Below are positions 7,541 to 15,825 of a stretch of DNA of 16,619 nucleotides, piece after piece (the first letter of the stretch is position 1; the number at the start of each line of letters is the position of its first letter). The translations under genes were made by a program, and so were the position numbers. Source of the DNA: JAXDJJ01 sp034665745 (GTDB lineage Bacteria; Actinomycetota; CADDZG01; WHSQ01); NCBI GenBank assembly GCA_034665745.1, contig JAXDJJ010000060.1, positions 1 to 16,619 of the forward strand, read 5' to 3'. The notes under the pieces are model-generated. The model was given only the letters and a program-made list of their open reading frames with translations. It made no database searches and was not told where the DNA came from.

Positions 7541-8869
7541 TTAGCCGAGAGCACGCTCAACATCGGCGGCAAGTTCCTTAGCCGTCCGTTCGGCAACGGT
7601 TGCGTCTGCTGCTTCGACCATCACCCTGATCAAGGGCTCGGTTCCGGACGCGCGCAGCAGAACCCGGCCATCGGCGCCTAAACGCGCCTCCGCACGGCGT
7701 ACCTGGTCCCATAGCGCCTCAGCACCTTCGAGACCCGAGCGGTCGGTAACGGGAACATTGATGAGGACCTGCGGATAGGTCTCGAAGATGTCAACGAGAC
7801 GGCTCAGCGTCGAGGACGATCCCACGACCGCCCCCGCTACCTGAAGGCCGGTGAGCAAACCGTCCCCCGTCGTCGAGTGTGCTCCGAAGATGACGTGACC
7901 AGACTGCTCGCCGCCGAGGATCGCCCCACGCTCAGCCATCGCTTCGGCGACGAACTTGTCGCCCACGGGGGCCGCGAACACCTCGATGCCTTTCGCTTCC
8001 AAAGCTCGCCGGAAGCCCAGGTTCGCCATCACCGTCGCGATCACGAGGTCATTCTTGAGCTCGCCCGCCTCATGCAGTCGCAGGGCACACAACGCAAGGA
8101 TCCTGTCGCCGTCGACGGCCGCTCCGGTCTCGTCCACCGCGAGCACGCGATCGGCATCGCCATCGAAAGCAAGGCCGAGGTCGGCTCCCTCGGACAACAC
8201 ACGACGAGACAAGCCACCCAACGATTGAGATCCACAGTCGACGTTGATCCTGTTGCCGTCGGGTTCCGCGTTGATCGCGATGACCTCGGCCCCCGCTTCC
8301 CGGAAGACGCGAGGTCCGACCTGCCATGCGGCCCCATGAGCACAATCGAGCACGACACGTAGACCCTTCAAGCTCGAGCTCAGGGAACCCAGGAGATGAC
8401 TGACGTAACGATCGGTGCCATCGGCCAAGGGCTCAGAGCTGCCGACCCCTGTTCCGACCGGAAGGTCGGTGGGGGGCAGGGTCATCAGTTCCTCGATCTT
8501 GTCCTCGATAACGCCGGAGAGCTTTAGCCCTTCGTCAGAGAAGAACTTGATGCCGTTGTCGTCCACCGGGTTGTGGCTCGCGGAGATAACGGCGCCTCCT
8601 GCAGCCTTCTCGTCGATCGTCAGAAACGCCACGGCCGGCGAGGGGATCACTCCCGCGAGACGCACGTTCGCACCGGCCGAACAGAGCCCTGCCACGAGAC
8701 CGCCCTCGAGCATCGGCCCCGATATGCGCGTGTCCCGACCAACAACGATGTGGCCCCCCTTGGGGGCAAGGACGTGGGCGGCAGCGCGGCCGAGGGCAAG
8801 GGCGAGATCGGGCGTTAGGTCGCGGTTGGCTACCCCTCGTACCCCATCGGTGCCGAACAGGTTGCCCAT
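7541..8869 (-). CDS. glmM: Phosphoglucosamine mutase
   Basis: Converts glucosamine-6-phosphate to glucosamine-1-phosphate, the step after GlmS on the way to UDP-GlcNAc. The 442 residues and motifs are typical: FGTDGVRG at 5-12, the phosphoserine loop SASHNP with Ser98, the magnesium loop DGDADR at 236-241, the sugar-binding GGEQSGH at 319-325 and the phosphate-binding RASGTEP at 406-412. The start is ATG at 8869 with GGGAAG 8 bases upstream. It is on the same strand as glmS but separated from it by the oppositely oriented peptidase gene, which interrupts the more common glmM-glmS neighbourhood. Confidence 0.97.
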   Translation of the reverse strand: MGNLFGTDGVRGVANRDLTPDLALALGRAAAHVLAPKGGHIVVGRDTRISGPMLEGGLVAGLCSAGANVRLAGVIPSPAVAFLTIDEKAAGGAVISASHNPVDDNGIKFFSDEGLKLSGVIEDKIEELMTLPPTDLPVGTGVGSSEPLADGTDRYVSHLLGSLSSSLKGLRVVLDCAHGAAWQVGPRVFREAGAEVIAINAEPDGNRINVDCGSQSLGGLSRRVLSEGADLGLAFDGDADRVLAVDETGAAVDGDRILALCALRLHEAGELKNDLVIATVMANLGFRRALEAKGIEVFAAPVGDKFVAEAMAERGAILGGEQSGHVIFGAHSTTGDGLLTGLQVAGAVVGSSSTLSRLVDIFETYPQVLINVPVTDRSGLEGAEALWDQVRRAEARLGADGRVLLRASGTEPLIRVMVEAADATVAERTAKELAADVERALG

Positions 8870-8921
8870 CCGGACATCTTCCCAGCACCGACGCCCCTAT
8901 CGAGCAGACCCCTAGGACGGG

Positions 8922-9038
8922 TCAGCTGTTGATCAGGGCGAGAAGCTGGACCTGCAGGGCGGTGATGTAATCCTCGTACGCCCTGCAGAGATCACCGGGG
9001 TCGCTGCTCAATTCCATCGGAACCGATCGCTTAGCCAT
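8922..9038 (-). CDS. Possible small protein of 38 residues upstream of glmM
   Basis: An ATG at 9038 opens a 38-codon frame ending in TGA at 8922-8924, 52 bases before glmM and on the same strand. It begins MAKRSVPMELSSDPGD and continues with an amphipathic, probably helical segment (YEDYITALQVQLLALI). Composition is protein-like and the third codon positions suit a GC-rich genome. I see no good Shine-Dalgarno, though a weak GGAT lies about 10 bases upstream. I do not recognise it. It could be a real small protein gene, a leader peptide of glmM, or chance. The remaining bases up to hemE (9039-9142) hold an ACGTACGT palindrome at 9085-9092 and no other clear signal. Confidence 0.4.
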   Translation of the reverse strand: MAKRSVPMELSSDPGDLCRAYEDYITALQVQLLALINS

Positions 9039-9130
9039 GGTCTAAATCCACTACAGATCGACGATGGAACCAATCCGAACAAGTACGTACGTAACGCGCC
9101 CTAGGATTCGCCCTTCTTCGTGATAAAGGC

Positions 9131-9136
9131 AAGGAG
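9131..9136 (+). promoter_or_regulatory. Shine-Dalgarno of hemE that points to an ATA start
   Basis: AAGGAG at 9131-9136 is a near-perfect ribosome binding site. Six bases later is ATA (9143), then codons for TTTEGKRDRFLAACRGEP, which is where HemE proteins normally begin. From the in-frame stop at 9092-9094 to GTG at 9209 there is no ATG, GTG or TTG in frame. Confidence 0.7.
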
Positions 9137-9142
9137 CCCCCT

Positions 9143-10177
9143 ATAACCACCACCGAAGGAAAACGCGACCGCTTCCTGGCCGCCTGTCGAGGCGAACCGA
9201 CAGACCAGGTGCCGGTGTGGTTCATGCGGCAAGCGGGCCGAAGCCTCCCCGAATACCGCGAGCTCAGGGAGAAGCACTCGATCTTGGAGATGTGTAGCAC
9301 TCCGGAGTTAGCGGCTCAGGCAACGTTGCAACCGGTAACGCGGCTCGGGGTCGACGCTGCCATCTTGTTCTCCGACATCGTCGTCCCGTTGCGCGCGATG
9401 GGGATCGATCTGGATATCAAGCCCGGGGTCGGGCCGGTGATCTCGAACCCGATCCGTACGTTGAACGACGTCGATGCGTTGTTGCCTTTGGATCCCGAGG
9501 GCGGCGTTGGCTACGTCCTCGATGCGATCAGGATCCTGGTTCGCGAACTCGAGGTGCCTCTGATCGGTTTCGCAGGGGCGCCGTTCACCCTCGCCAGCTA
9601 TCTCATCGAAGGTGGGCCCTCACGCACCTTCGCTCGGACCAAGTCGTTGATGCTCGGCGAACCCGAGACGTGGAACAAGCTGATGGACCGCCTGTCCGAG
9701 TCGGTCCTCGCATACCTGCGTGCCCAGGTCGGGGCGGGAGCTCAGGCGATCCAGCTGTTCGACAGCTGGGTGGGCGCACTCGCCCCCGCCGAGTACCTGA
9801 CATACGTCGCTCCGGGGGTCGAGAGGATCTTCGGTGGCCTCGAGGATCTCAGCGTTCCGAGGATCCATTTCGGTGTCGGCACCGGTGAGTTGCTGGGATC
9901 GATGGCTTCGGTTGGCGCAGACGTGGTCGGCGTCGACTGGCGTGTCCCCCTTGGTCTGGCACGGACACGGGTCGGCACCGGCGTGTCACTTCAAGGCAAC
10001 CTCGACCCCGCCATCTGCCTGGCACCGTGGCACGTCGTCGAGGAGCATGCGATCGAAGTTCTCAACCAAGGCGGCGGGACCGGACACATCTTCAACCTAG
10101 GTCACGGGGTTCTTCCCGAAACCGATCCTGCGATCCTCGAGAAACTCGTCGAGCTAGTGCACACATACAGACCATGA
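9143..10177 (+). CDS. hemE: Uroporphyrinogen decarboxylase, apparently starting at ATA
   Basis: Cytosolic enzyme that removes four carboxyl groups from uroporphyrinogen III to give coproporphyrinogen III. From ATA the protein has 344 residues, the usual length. Motifs: PVWFMRQAGRSLPEYR (24-39) with substrate-binding Arg29 and Arg33, FSDIVVPLRAMG with the essential Asp78 (49 residues after Arg29, as in the human enzyme), GFAGAPFTLASYLIEGG, the QLFDSWVG strand, LQGNLDP, and the C-terminal FNLGHGV with its conserved His. The only canonical in-frame start, GTG at 9209, has no ribosome site and would remove 22 N-terminal family residues. Either ATA is used as a rare start or the sequence has an ATG-to-ATA error. 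It is the first gene of the heme operon; its stop overlaps hemH in ATGA. Confidence 0.95.
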   Translation: MTTTEGKRDRFLAACRGEPTDQVPVWFMRQAGRSLPEYRELREKHSILEMCSTPELAAQATLQPVTRLGVDAAILFSDIVVPLRAMGIDLDIKPGVGPVISNPIRTLNDVDALLPLDPEGGVGYVLDAIRILVRELEVPLIGFAGAPFTLASYLIEGGPSRTFARTKSLMLGEPETWNKLMDRLSESVLAYLRAQVGAGAQAIQLFDSWVGALAPAEYLTYVAPGVERIFGGLEDLSVPRIHFGVGTGELLGSMASVGADVVGVDWRVPLGLARTRVGTGVSLQGNLDPAICLAPWHVVEEHAIEVLNQGGGTGHIFNLGHGVLPETDPAILEKLVELVHTYRP

Positions 10178-11076
10178 CGCGCGGGGTACTCGTGATGGCG
10201 TATGGCACGCCTGCATCGATCGACGATGTCGCCGCTTATTACACGGACATCCGAGGTGGTCGGCCCCCAACAGAAGAACTCCTCGAGGAGTTGACCCAAC
10301 GTTACCGAGCTATCGGTGGGCATTCGCCATTGCTAGAGATCACGCGGGCACAAGCCGGCGGGATCCAGGAACGCGTCGATGACATCACTTGTTATGTGGG
10401 TCAGAAACACGCGGCCCCCTTCATCCCCGATGCACTACGTCAGATCGCCGCCGACGGCATAGACGACGTTGTCGGCCTCGTTCTCGCTCCGCATTACTCA
10501 TCCATGAGCGTCGGTGACTACGAACGAAGAGCTCGCGAGGCCGCGTCTGAGCAAGGCTGGAACGGAAGGTTCCGGATGATCGAAAGTTGGCATCTGGAAC
10601 CTGCGTTCGTCGCACTTCTCGCCGAGCGGGTCAAAGACGCTCTCGGCCAGTTGTCGGACAGCGCACGCGCTGACGCGGTCGTGATCTTCACGGCCCACAG
10701 CCTCCCGACGAGCATCCTCGAGAAGGGCGATCCGTACCCGGACCAGCTGCAACAGACCGCAGACAAGGTTGCGTCCCAGGCAGGACTCGAACGGTGGCAG
10801 ATCGGATGGCAGAGCGCCGGACGTACAACGGTCCCGTGGATCGGCCCCGACCTGTTGGAGATCATGGTCGACCTTGCTGCGAAGAACGTTCCAGGTGTGG
10901 TCGTTTGCCCGTGCGGATTCGTGGCCGATCATCTCGAGGTTCTTTACGACGTTGATATCGAAGCGAGGGCGCTTGCCTTCGATCTCGAGATCGAGCTGGC
11001 CCGAACCGCATCACCGAACGACGATCCAGCGTTCCTCGACATGTTGGCGGGAGTGGTGTCGCGGGCGTTCGGATGA
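10174..11076 (+). CDS. hemH: Ferrochelatase, probably coproporphyrin ferrochelatase (CpfC)
   Basis: Inserts ferrous iron into the porphyrin ring. The start is the ATG at 10174 overlapping the hemE stop (ATGA); upstream in-frame codons would run through hemE. The protein has 300 residues, like the B. subtilis enzyme. It shows MAYGTP at 8-13, the YYTDIRGGRPP segment near 22-32, the catalytic His175 in FTAHSLP and Glu255 in GFVADHLEVLYD. With hemQ in the same operon the substrate should be coproporphyrin III. Many actinobacterial ferrochelatases carry a [2Fe-2S] cluster on C-terminal cysteines. Here the only cysteines are at 73, 245 and 247 and the tail has none, so a cluster is unlikely. hemG follows with another ATGA overlap. 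Confidence 0.95.
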   Translation: MTRGVLVMAYGTPASIDDVAAYYTDIRGGRPPTEELLEELTQRYRAIGGHSPLLEITRAQAGGIQERVDDITCYVGQKHAAPFIPDALRQIAADGIDDVVGLVLAPHYSSMSVGDYERRAREAASEQGWNGRFRMIESWHLEPAFVALLAERVKDALGQLSDSARADAVVIFTAHSLPTSILEKGDPYPDQLQQTADKVASQAGLERWQIGWQSAGRTTVPWIGPDLLEIMVDLAAKNVPGVVVCPCGFVADHLEVLYDVDIEARALAFDLEIELARTASPNDDPAFLDMLAGVVSRAFG

Positions 11077-12425
11077 GTCCTCGCATAGCGGTCGTCGGTG
11101 GAGGGATCACGGGACTTCTCGCGGCGTACCGATCTCAACAGAACGGATATGCGGTCACCGTCTTCGAGGCCTCTGATCGCCCCGGCGGGAAGCTGCGCAG
11201 CAGCGAGGTCGGTGGGATCCGGGTAGAGGAAGGAGCCGATGCGTTCCTGCCGCGCGACGCGATGCCCCTTGACCTTCTCAGAGAGCTGGGCATCGAGAAG
11301 ACCCGGTCGCCCGCCGTGTTCGGTGCATTCATCTGGCACGAAGGAGCCTTGAAACGTTTGCCCCCCGGCTCGCCCTATGGCATCCCCCGAGTTCCTTCCG
11401 AAGCACGGAGCACCGGATTGTTGAGCTTCATGGGGAGGCTCCGTGCTGAGATCGAACGCTTCAACCGTTCGCCCCTGAGTGGACCAGACATCTCGGTTGG
11501 AAGCTTCGTGCGCTCTCGGTTCGGCAACGAAGTGTTGAACAACCTTGTCGATCCGTTGCTGGCTGGTGTGCGCGGTGGGATCGCCGACGAGATGTCGTTG
11601 GGGGCCGCAGCGCGCGAGATAGATGCGTTGGCGCGGCAACACAAGAGTGTGCTCCGTGCGCTGCGAGCCCAAGAGGTTGTGGAACCCCAGTTCCTCGCCC
11701 CCGAGGACGGCATCGAACACGTGACCGACGCCCTTGCCGCACGTCTCGACGACCTGAGGTTGAAGGCCCCCGCGGAGCGGTTGGAGGTCGACGGATCGAC
11801 GATGACTCTCGTCCACGAGGAGGCCGAACGTTTCGACGGGTTCGTCCTCGCATGCCCACCAGCGGTGTCGGCGAAGTTGCTGGCGGACGCGGCCCCCGCG
11901 GCTGCAGAGGAACTGTCATCCATCACCTACGCGTCCCTTGCGGTCGTAACGCTCGTCTACCCACCCGGCACCTATGAGGTCCCGGACGACGGGAGTGGCT
12001 TCCTGGTTCCGAGCGGCACCGACCTGACGATCTCTGCATGCACCTGGTATTCGACGAAGTGGCCGCACATCACGAGCGATGGTCGCCAGGTCGTGCGGTG
12101 TGTCGTCGGCAGAGCAGGTGCGGGCGAAAGCCTCGGGGTCAGGGATGACGACCTTGTCGCGAAGGTCGACCGCGACATCCAAGTAACCATGAAGGCAACG
12201 GCTCCACCGTTGTCATCGCGGGTTGTTCGGTGGGATCGCGCTATCCCCCAGTACCGCGTCGGACACCTCGACCTCGTCCGATCCATCGAACAGCGATTGC
12301 TAGATGTTGGCCCGATAGTTCTCGCCGGCGCGGGCTACCGTGGGTCGGGGATCCCCGATTGCATCGCCCAGGCAGAGGCCGCATCGCGAGCCCTGGCCGG
12401 TCTCATCCCTGTGGGCAGCGGATAG
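11073..12425 (+). CDS. hemG: Coproporphyrinogen III oxidase, FAD-dependent (HemY/CgoX family)
   Basis: Flavoprotein that oxidises coproporphyrinogen III to coproporphyrin III in the Gram-positive heme route; the older name is protoporphyrinogen oxidase (hemG/hemY; now cgoX). The 450 residues are typical. The N-terminal FAD fold shows IAVVGGGITGLLAAY (5-19), Glu32 for the ADP-ribose, and DRPGGKLRS (35-43). The C-terminal FAD segment is LAGAGYRGSGIPDC at 417-430, followed by the final helix. The start is ATG at 11073, overlapping the hemH stop by 4 bases with no separate ribosome site, so translational coupling is likely. Confidence 0.94.
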   Translation: MSPRIAVVGGGITGLLAAYRSQQNGYAVTVFEASDRPGGKLRSSEVGGIRVEEGADAFLPRDAMPLDLLRELGIEKTRSPAVFGAFIWHEGALKRLPPGSPYGIPRVPSEARSTGLLSFMGRLRAEIERFNRSPLSGPDISVGSFVRSRFGNEVLNNLVDPLLAGVRGGIADEMSLGAAAREIDALARQHKSVLRALRAQEVVEPQFLAPEDGIEHVTDALAARLDDLRLKAPAERLEVDGSTMTLVHEEAERFDGFVLACPPAVSAKLLADAAPAAAEELSSITYASLAVVTLVYPPGTYEVPDDGSGFLVPSGTDLTISACTWYSTKWPHITSDGRQVVRCVVGRAGAGESLGVRDDDLVAKVDRDIQVTMKATAPPLSSRVVRWDRAIPQYRVGHLDLVRSIEQRLLDVGPIVLAGAGYRGSGIPDCIAQAEAASRALAGLIPVGSG

Positions 12426-12434
12426 GCTCATTGC

Positions 12435-13103
12435 ATGTCCGATGACCTGATCTTCGCTTCCTATCCGGTGTTCAGAGCCACTCCCGAACTGGCCGATATC
12501 GATCGAGATGTGGCAACCAAAGAGGTCGCCGCGTTGTTCGAGGAGTTCGCCGACCGCATCGAGACACGCGGCGTGTATTCGACAGCCGGCTTCATCGCCG
12601 GGGCCGACCTCATGTTCTGGTTGATAGCGAAGAGTGCCGACGACATCCAAGATCTCCACGTCGCCTTCGGGCGCACGCAACTGGGCCGGGCTCTCGTTCA
12701 GACCCACGCGTTCATGGGCTTGGTGCGCCCCGCCGAGTTCGCCCCCGACCACCAACCGGCATTCGTCCAAGGTCGTCCTGCGCGCAAATACGTGTCGGTG
12801 TACCCCTTCGTCCGCACGCCTCAGTGGTACCTGCTCGATGCCGAGGAGCGAGCCACTCACCTTCGTTCCCACGGCGTCCTGGGACGAGAGTTCCCCGACG
12901 TCGAACCCAACACCACCAGCGCTTTCGGGCTCGGCGACTACGAGTGGATCCTCGCCTTCGAGGCCGACTCGATCGACCGCCTCGTCGAGCTGATCCGCCA
13001 CCTGCGAGGCAACGAATCCCGGCTTTACGTCAAAGAAGAGACCCCGTTCGTCACGGGCATCCGCAAGCCCCTAGCCGAGGCCATCGCCGACCTCCCTTTC
13101 TAG
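12435..13103 (+). CDS. hemQ: Coproheme decarboxylase (HemQ/ChdC, chlorite dismutase-like fold)
   Basis: Last enzyme of the coproporphyrin-dependent pathway, converting iron-coproporphyrin III to heme b by two peroxide-dependent decarboxylations. It has 222 residues. His106, Tyr123 (VSVYPFVR) and His146 (LRSHGVLGRE) have the same spacing (17 and 23 residues) as the distal His118, catalytic Tyr135 and heme-ligand His158 described for the Corynebacterium diphtheriae enzyme. The distal His marks the actinobacterial type; Firmicute HemQ has Gln there. The C-terminal block (ETPFVTG) is also typical. The start is ATG at 12435, 9 bases after hemG, with GGATAGG about 9 bases upstream. It closes the operon. 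Confidence 0.94.
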   Translation: MSDDLIFASYPVFRATPELADIDRDVATKEVAALFEEFADRIETRGVYSTAGFIAGADLMFWLIAKSADDIQDLHVAFGRTQLGRALVQTHAFMGLVRPAEFAPDHQPAFVQGRPARKYVSVYPFVRTPQWYLLDAEERATHLRSHGVLGREFPDVEPNTTSAFGLGDYEWILAFEADSIDRLVELIRHLRGNESRLYVKEETPFVTGIRKPLAEAIADLPF

Positions 13104-13108
13104 CCCCA

Positions 13109-13137
13109 GCTGCCCTACTATTGTTGTAGTAGGCAGT
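13109..13137 (+). terminator. Hairpin after hemQ, possible terminator
   Basis: CTGCC-C-TACTA (13110-13120) pairs with TAGTAGGCAG (13127-13136) around a 6-base loop, a 10-bp stem with one bulged C. It starts 6 bases after the hemQ stop, where a terminator would be expected, but only a short pyrimidine run (TCCCTTCC) follows, not a U-tract. The core TACTA...TAGTA could instead be an operator for the permease gene, which begins 28 bases further on. Confidence 0.4.
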
Positions 13138-13164
13138 CCCTTCCAGTAGCTGAGGAGCAGGGAA

Positions 13165-15825
13165 GTGCGCGCTAGAGCGAGGTGGATCGACCCGGCGTGG
13201 CTCAAGGCTCCACTCCTGCTCGTCCGGTTCCCGGCGATCTTCTTCTCGCTCGTCATCGCGGCCCTGATACTCGGTTCCACCACCGCCGCCGCACCTTTCC
13301 TCCTGTCGTCCGCGGGCAACGCCGCACTCGATCAGGAGCTCGAGACCGTCACCGACGAGCAAGCGGGGCTTAGCTTCAGCACGTTCGGTTTCGTCGACAG
13401 GGCGGCATTCAGTCCCGCCAACGCGCAGGTCAAGGACGTCGCGGGGTCGATCGACCGCCTCGGTCCGTCGCTTCTGACCGTCGAAGGAGCCTCGACGAGG
13501 ATCGCGAACCAGGACGGTGAGACATCCGCCGTGCGCTTCATGTTTCGGAGAGGCGCCCTTGCCAACGTCAAGAAGTTGACTCCTGACCGCGGGATCGACG
13601 GGGTATGGATCTCGGACTCGAACGCGGAAGAGCTTGGCGTCGGCCCGGGCGATCAGATCGTTTGGGAACGTCTCCGAGGGACGCGGTCGATCACCGTTGC
13701 CGGCATCTATCGCAACCTTGCGTCGGAGCCGATCTCGGAATTCTGGCGACCACTGACATTCGACATCATCAATCCCAGCATCAATCAGCCGCCGCTGTAC
13801 CCGTACCTCCTGATGAACATCGGAACCCTGCTCGATGTGGGCACTGGTGTCGGACAGCAAGCAACGTTCTCGTGGGAGTTCCCATTGCGATGGACGCACC
13901 CAACCTTGCCGGAGGCAGAGCAGGTCGCGGCGACTTTCAATCGGGCGAAGCTCGAGGCGAGCGATCCCCTTACGAACGTGGGGCGAGCCCTGAACGGATT
14001 GACGTTGTACGGAAGCTTGGACGTACACACGTCACTGACGACTGCTATCAAGAACGCGCGCGACACCGTTACGGCGATCGAAGGACCCGTCACCTTGATC
14101 TCGTTGGCGGGCAGGTTGGTCGCGCTTGCCGTGCTCGGCGCTGCGGGTCTGTTCGCGTTCACGAAGCGCAAGGTCGAAGCTCGTCTGTTGAGTGCACAAG
14201 GTCGCACCCCTTGGTGGCAAGGGGCAAAGGCTGCGGTCGAAGCGGCTGTGCCCGTCCTTGCTGGTGGAGCGGCCGGATGGGCTCTCGGAGCGATCCTGGT
14301 CAGGGTCGTCGGTCCAAGCAACCTGATCAGCCCCGACGTCCCACTGGCTGCAGCCAAGGAGGTCGGCCTGTGGTTGGCGGGAGCGGTCGGCCTGCTCGGG
14401 GTCGTCTATGGGATCGCTGCTCATCAAGAGAGCCAGTTGGGAGCATCTCGGCTCCGCCAAGCGATCGGCCGCGTTCCATGGGAGATGGTCGTTCTCTTGC
14501 TCGCCGGGGTGTCTCTGTACGAAGTGCTGAGCAGAGAAGGGGCGATCGTCGAATCTGCCGACAAGGCAGCCAAGATCGACCTGCTCCTCCTCGCGTTCCC
14601 GTTCCTATTCATCGCAGGGATAGCGGGTCTAGCAGCCAGAGGGCTGCGACGCCTCCTGCCACGTCTCCGGCAGACCGGGGGGGATCGAAGCTCGTGGTCG
14701 TTCCTTGCCATCCGCCGTTTCGCCGGAGCGCAGAAGACCGGTTTCCTACTGATCACTGCGTCCGCTATCGCTTTGGGCGTGCTGGTCTATTCATCCACGC
14801 TGGTCGCAACGACATCCCGAACAGTGCGCGCCAAAGCTCAGGTGCTGGCGGGGAGTGACGTCGCGGCTGCGATACAGAACGTTGAAGACATCCCCGACGA
14901 CTTCCCCTTCCCGTCTACCGTCGTGTCGCTTACGTCCGGTGACGTGTTCCCCGGCGATGAACGGGTGTCGATCCTTGCGGTCGATCCTCAGACGTTCGAA
15001 CGGGGCGCCTTCTGGGATGGCAGCTTCTCGGATGAACCCCTCCGCGATCTGCTGGGGAAGCTCGCGAGCGACGGTCCCAGGCTCCCGGTGATCCTCGCCG
15101 GCACGACCGCGCCCGAGGAGGCGACCGTGGATACGCGCGCGATCGACATCCCAATAACGGTCGTCGACGAGGTGACCGCGTGGCCTGGGATGGTGCCGAA
15201 CCGGCCGTTGATGGTCGTCGACGCGACCACGATGAGCCGCATCGCGCAGCAGCTGGGTTCGTTGCCGACCGATCCCTTCGCGGTGGACGAACTGTGGGTC
15301 AAAGGCGACCCCGACAAGGTTGTCGACGCGATTGACGAAGCGCAGTTGGTGGTCGAGCAGATAAAGACCGCCGCCGAGGTTCAGGACGCGCCCTCGTTAC
15401 GTTCCTTGTCGTGGACCTTCGGCTTCCTACAAGCGCTCGGCTTCCTCGCAGGCGCTATCGCACTCGTTGGTCTCGTTCTCTACCTGCAGTCGCGTCAACA
15501 GTCACGAGAGGTGTCCTACGCACTTGCCCGGCGGATGGGCCTCAGCCGAGGCGATCACCGGCTCGCGGTTGCTGTCGAGTTGGCTGCGATGCTTGCCAGC
15601 GCAGGTGTGATCGGAGGGATCTCTGCCGTCATCGCCGCCCGTCTGGTCGCCAGCCAGATCGATCCCTTGCCCGGTCTCCCCCCGGGCACTCTGTTCGGCA
15701 TCCCGGTTCTGCTTCTTGCCGCGGCCCCGGTGATCCTTCTGATCGTTGCCATGGCAGGAGCGTGGCGCGTTCAGAGACGGGCTGATCGGATGAACGTTGC
15801 GGAGGTGATGCGCCTTGCAACCTAG
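13165..15825 (+). CDS. ABC transporter permease, FtsX/MacB-like, with two extracytoplasmic domains
   Basis: Large permease of 886 residues with about ten membrane segments: 18-48, 308-332, 356-382, 397-418, 440-455, 470-492, 524-548, 752-776, 799-826 and 842-868. Two extracytoplasmic regions (about 50-305 and 550-750) each precede an FtsX-type membrane unit, so the gene is an internal duplication of the 4-helix FtsX/MacB plan. The first contains LGVGPGDQI...ITVAGIYRN (157-183), typical of MacB-like core domains. The C-terminus ends in the common MNVAEVMRLAT motif. The start is GTG at 13165 with GAGGAG 7 bases upstream. The next gene is its ATPase, overlapping by 11 bases. This family exports lipids, antibiotics or peptides, or acts mechanically on the envelope; the substrate here is unknown. 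Confidence 0.9.
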   Translation: MRARARWIDPAWLKAPLLLVRFPAIFFSLVIAALILGSTTAAAPFLLSSAGNAALDQELETVTDEQAGLSFSTFGFVDRAAFSPANAQVKDVAGSIDRLGPSLLTVEGASTRIANQDGETSAVRFMFRRGALANVKKLTPDRGIDGVWISDSNAEELGVGPGDQIVWERLRGTRSITVAGIYRNLASEPISEFWRPLTFDIINPSINQPPLYPYLLMNIGTLLDVGTGVGQQATFSWEFPLRWTHPTLPEAEQVAATFNRAKLEASDPLTNVGRALNGLTLYGSLDVHTSLTTAIKNARDTVTAIEGPVTLISLAGRLVALAVLGAAGLFAFTKRKVEARLLSAQGRTPWWQGAKAAVEAAVPVLAGGAAGWALGAILVRVVGPSNLISPDVPLAAAKEVGLWLAGAVGLLGVVYGIAAHQESQLGASRLRQAIGRVPWEMVVLLLAGVSLYEVLSREGAIVESADKAAKIDLLLLAFPFLFIAGIAGLAARGLRRLLPRLRQTGGDRSSWSFLAIRRFAGAQKTGFLLITASAIALGVLVYSSTLVATTSRTVRAKAQVLAGSDVAAAIQNVEDIPDDFPFPSTVVSLTSGDVFPGDERVSILAVDPQTFERGAFWDGSFSDEPLRDLLGKLASDGPRLPVILAGTTAPEEATVDTRAIDIPITVVDEVTAWPGMVPNRPLMVVDATTMSRIAQQLGSLPTDPFAVDELWVKGDPDKVVDAIDEAQLVVEQIKTAAEVQDAPSLRSLSWTFGFLQALGFLAGAIALVGLVLYLQSRQQSREVSYALARRMGLSRGDHRLAVAVELAAMLASAGVIGGISAVIAARLVASQIDPLPGLPPGTLFGIPVLLLAAAPVILLIVAMAGAWRVQRRADRMNVAEVMRLAT
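15801..15805 (+). promoter_or_regulatory. Shine-Dalgarno that places the ABC ATPase start at TTG
   Basis: GGAGG at 15801-15805 lies 9 bases before TTG at 15815. The ATPase frame has a stop at 15806-15808, so TTG is the first possible start. The next candidate, GTG at 15854, would remove the first beta strand of the domain. Confidence 0.6.

Noticed and set aside
10027..10173. Longer N-terminus for ferrochelatase starting inside hemE
   Set aside because: The extra codons are Arg-rich out-of-frame hemE sequence. The family N-terminus (RGVLVMAYGTP) begins at the ATG at 10174, coupled to the hemE stop.
10944..11816. Open minus-strand frame of 290 codons across hemH and hemG
   Set aside because: It spans the junction of two genuine overlapping genes on the other strand and has no domain signature.
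13605..14858. Open plus-strand frame of 417 codons inside the permease gene
   Set aside because: It is very rich in Arg, Gly and Ser, has no membrane segments or motifs and lies wholly within a coherent permease reading frame.
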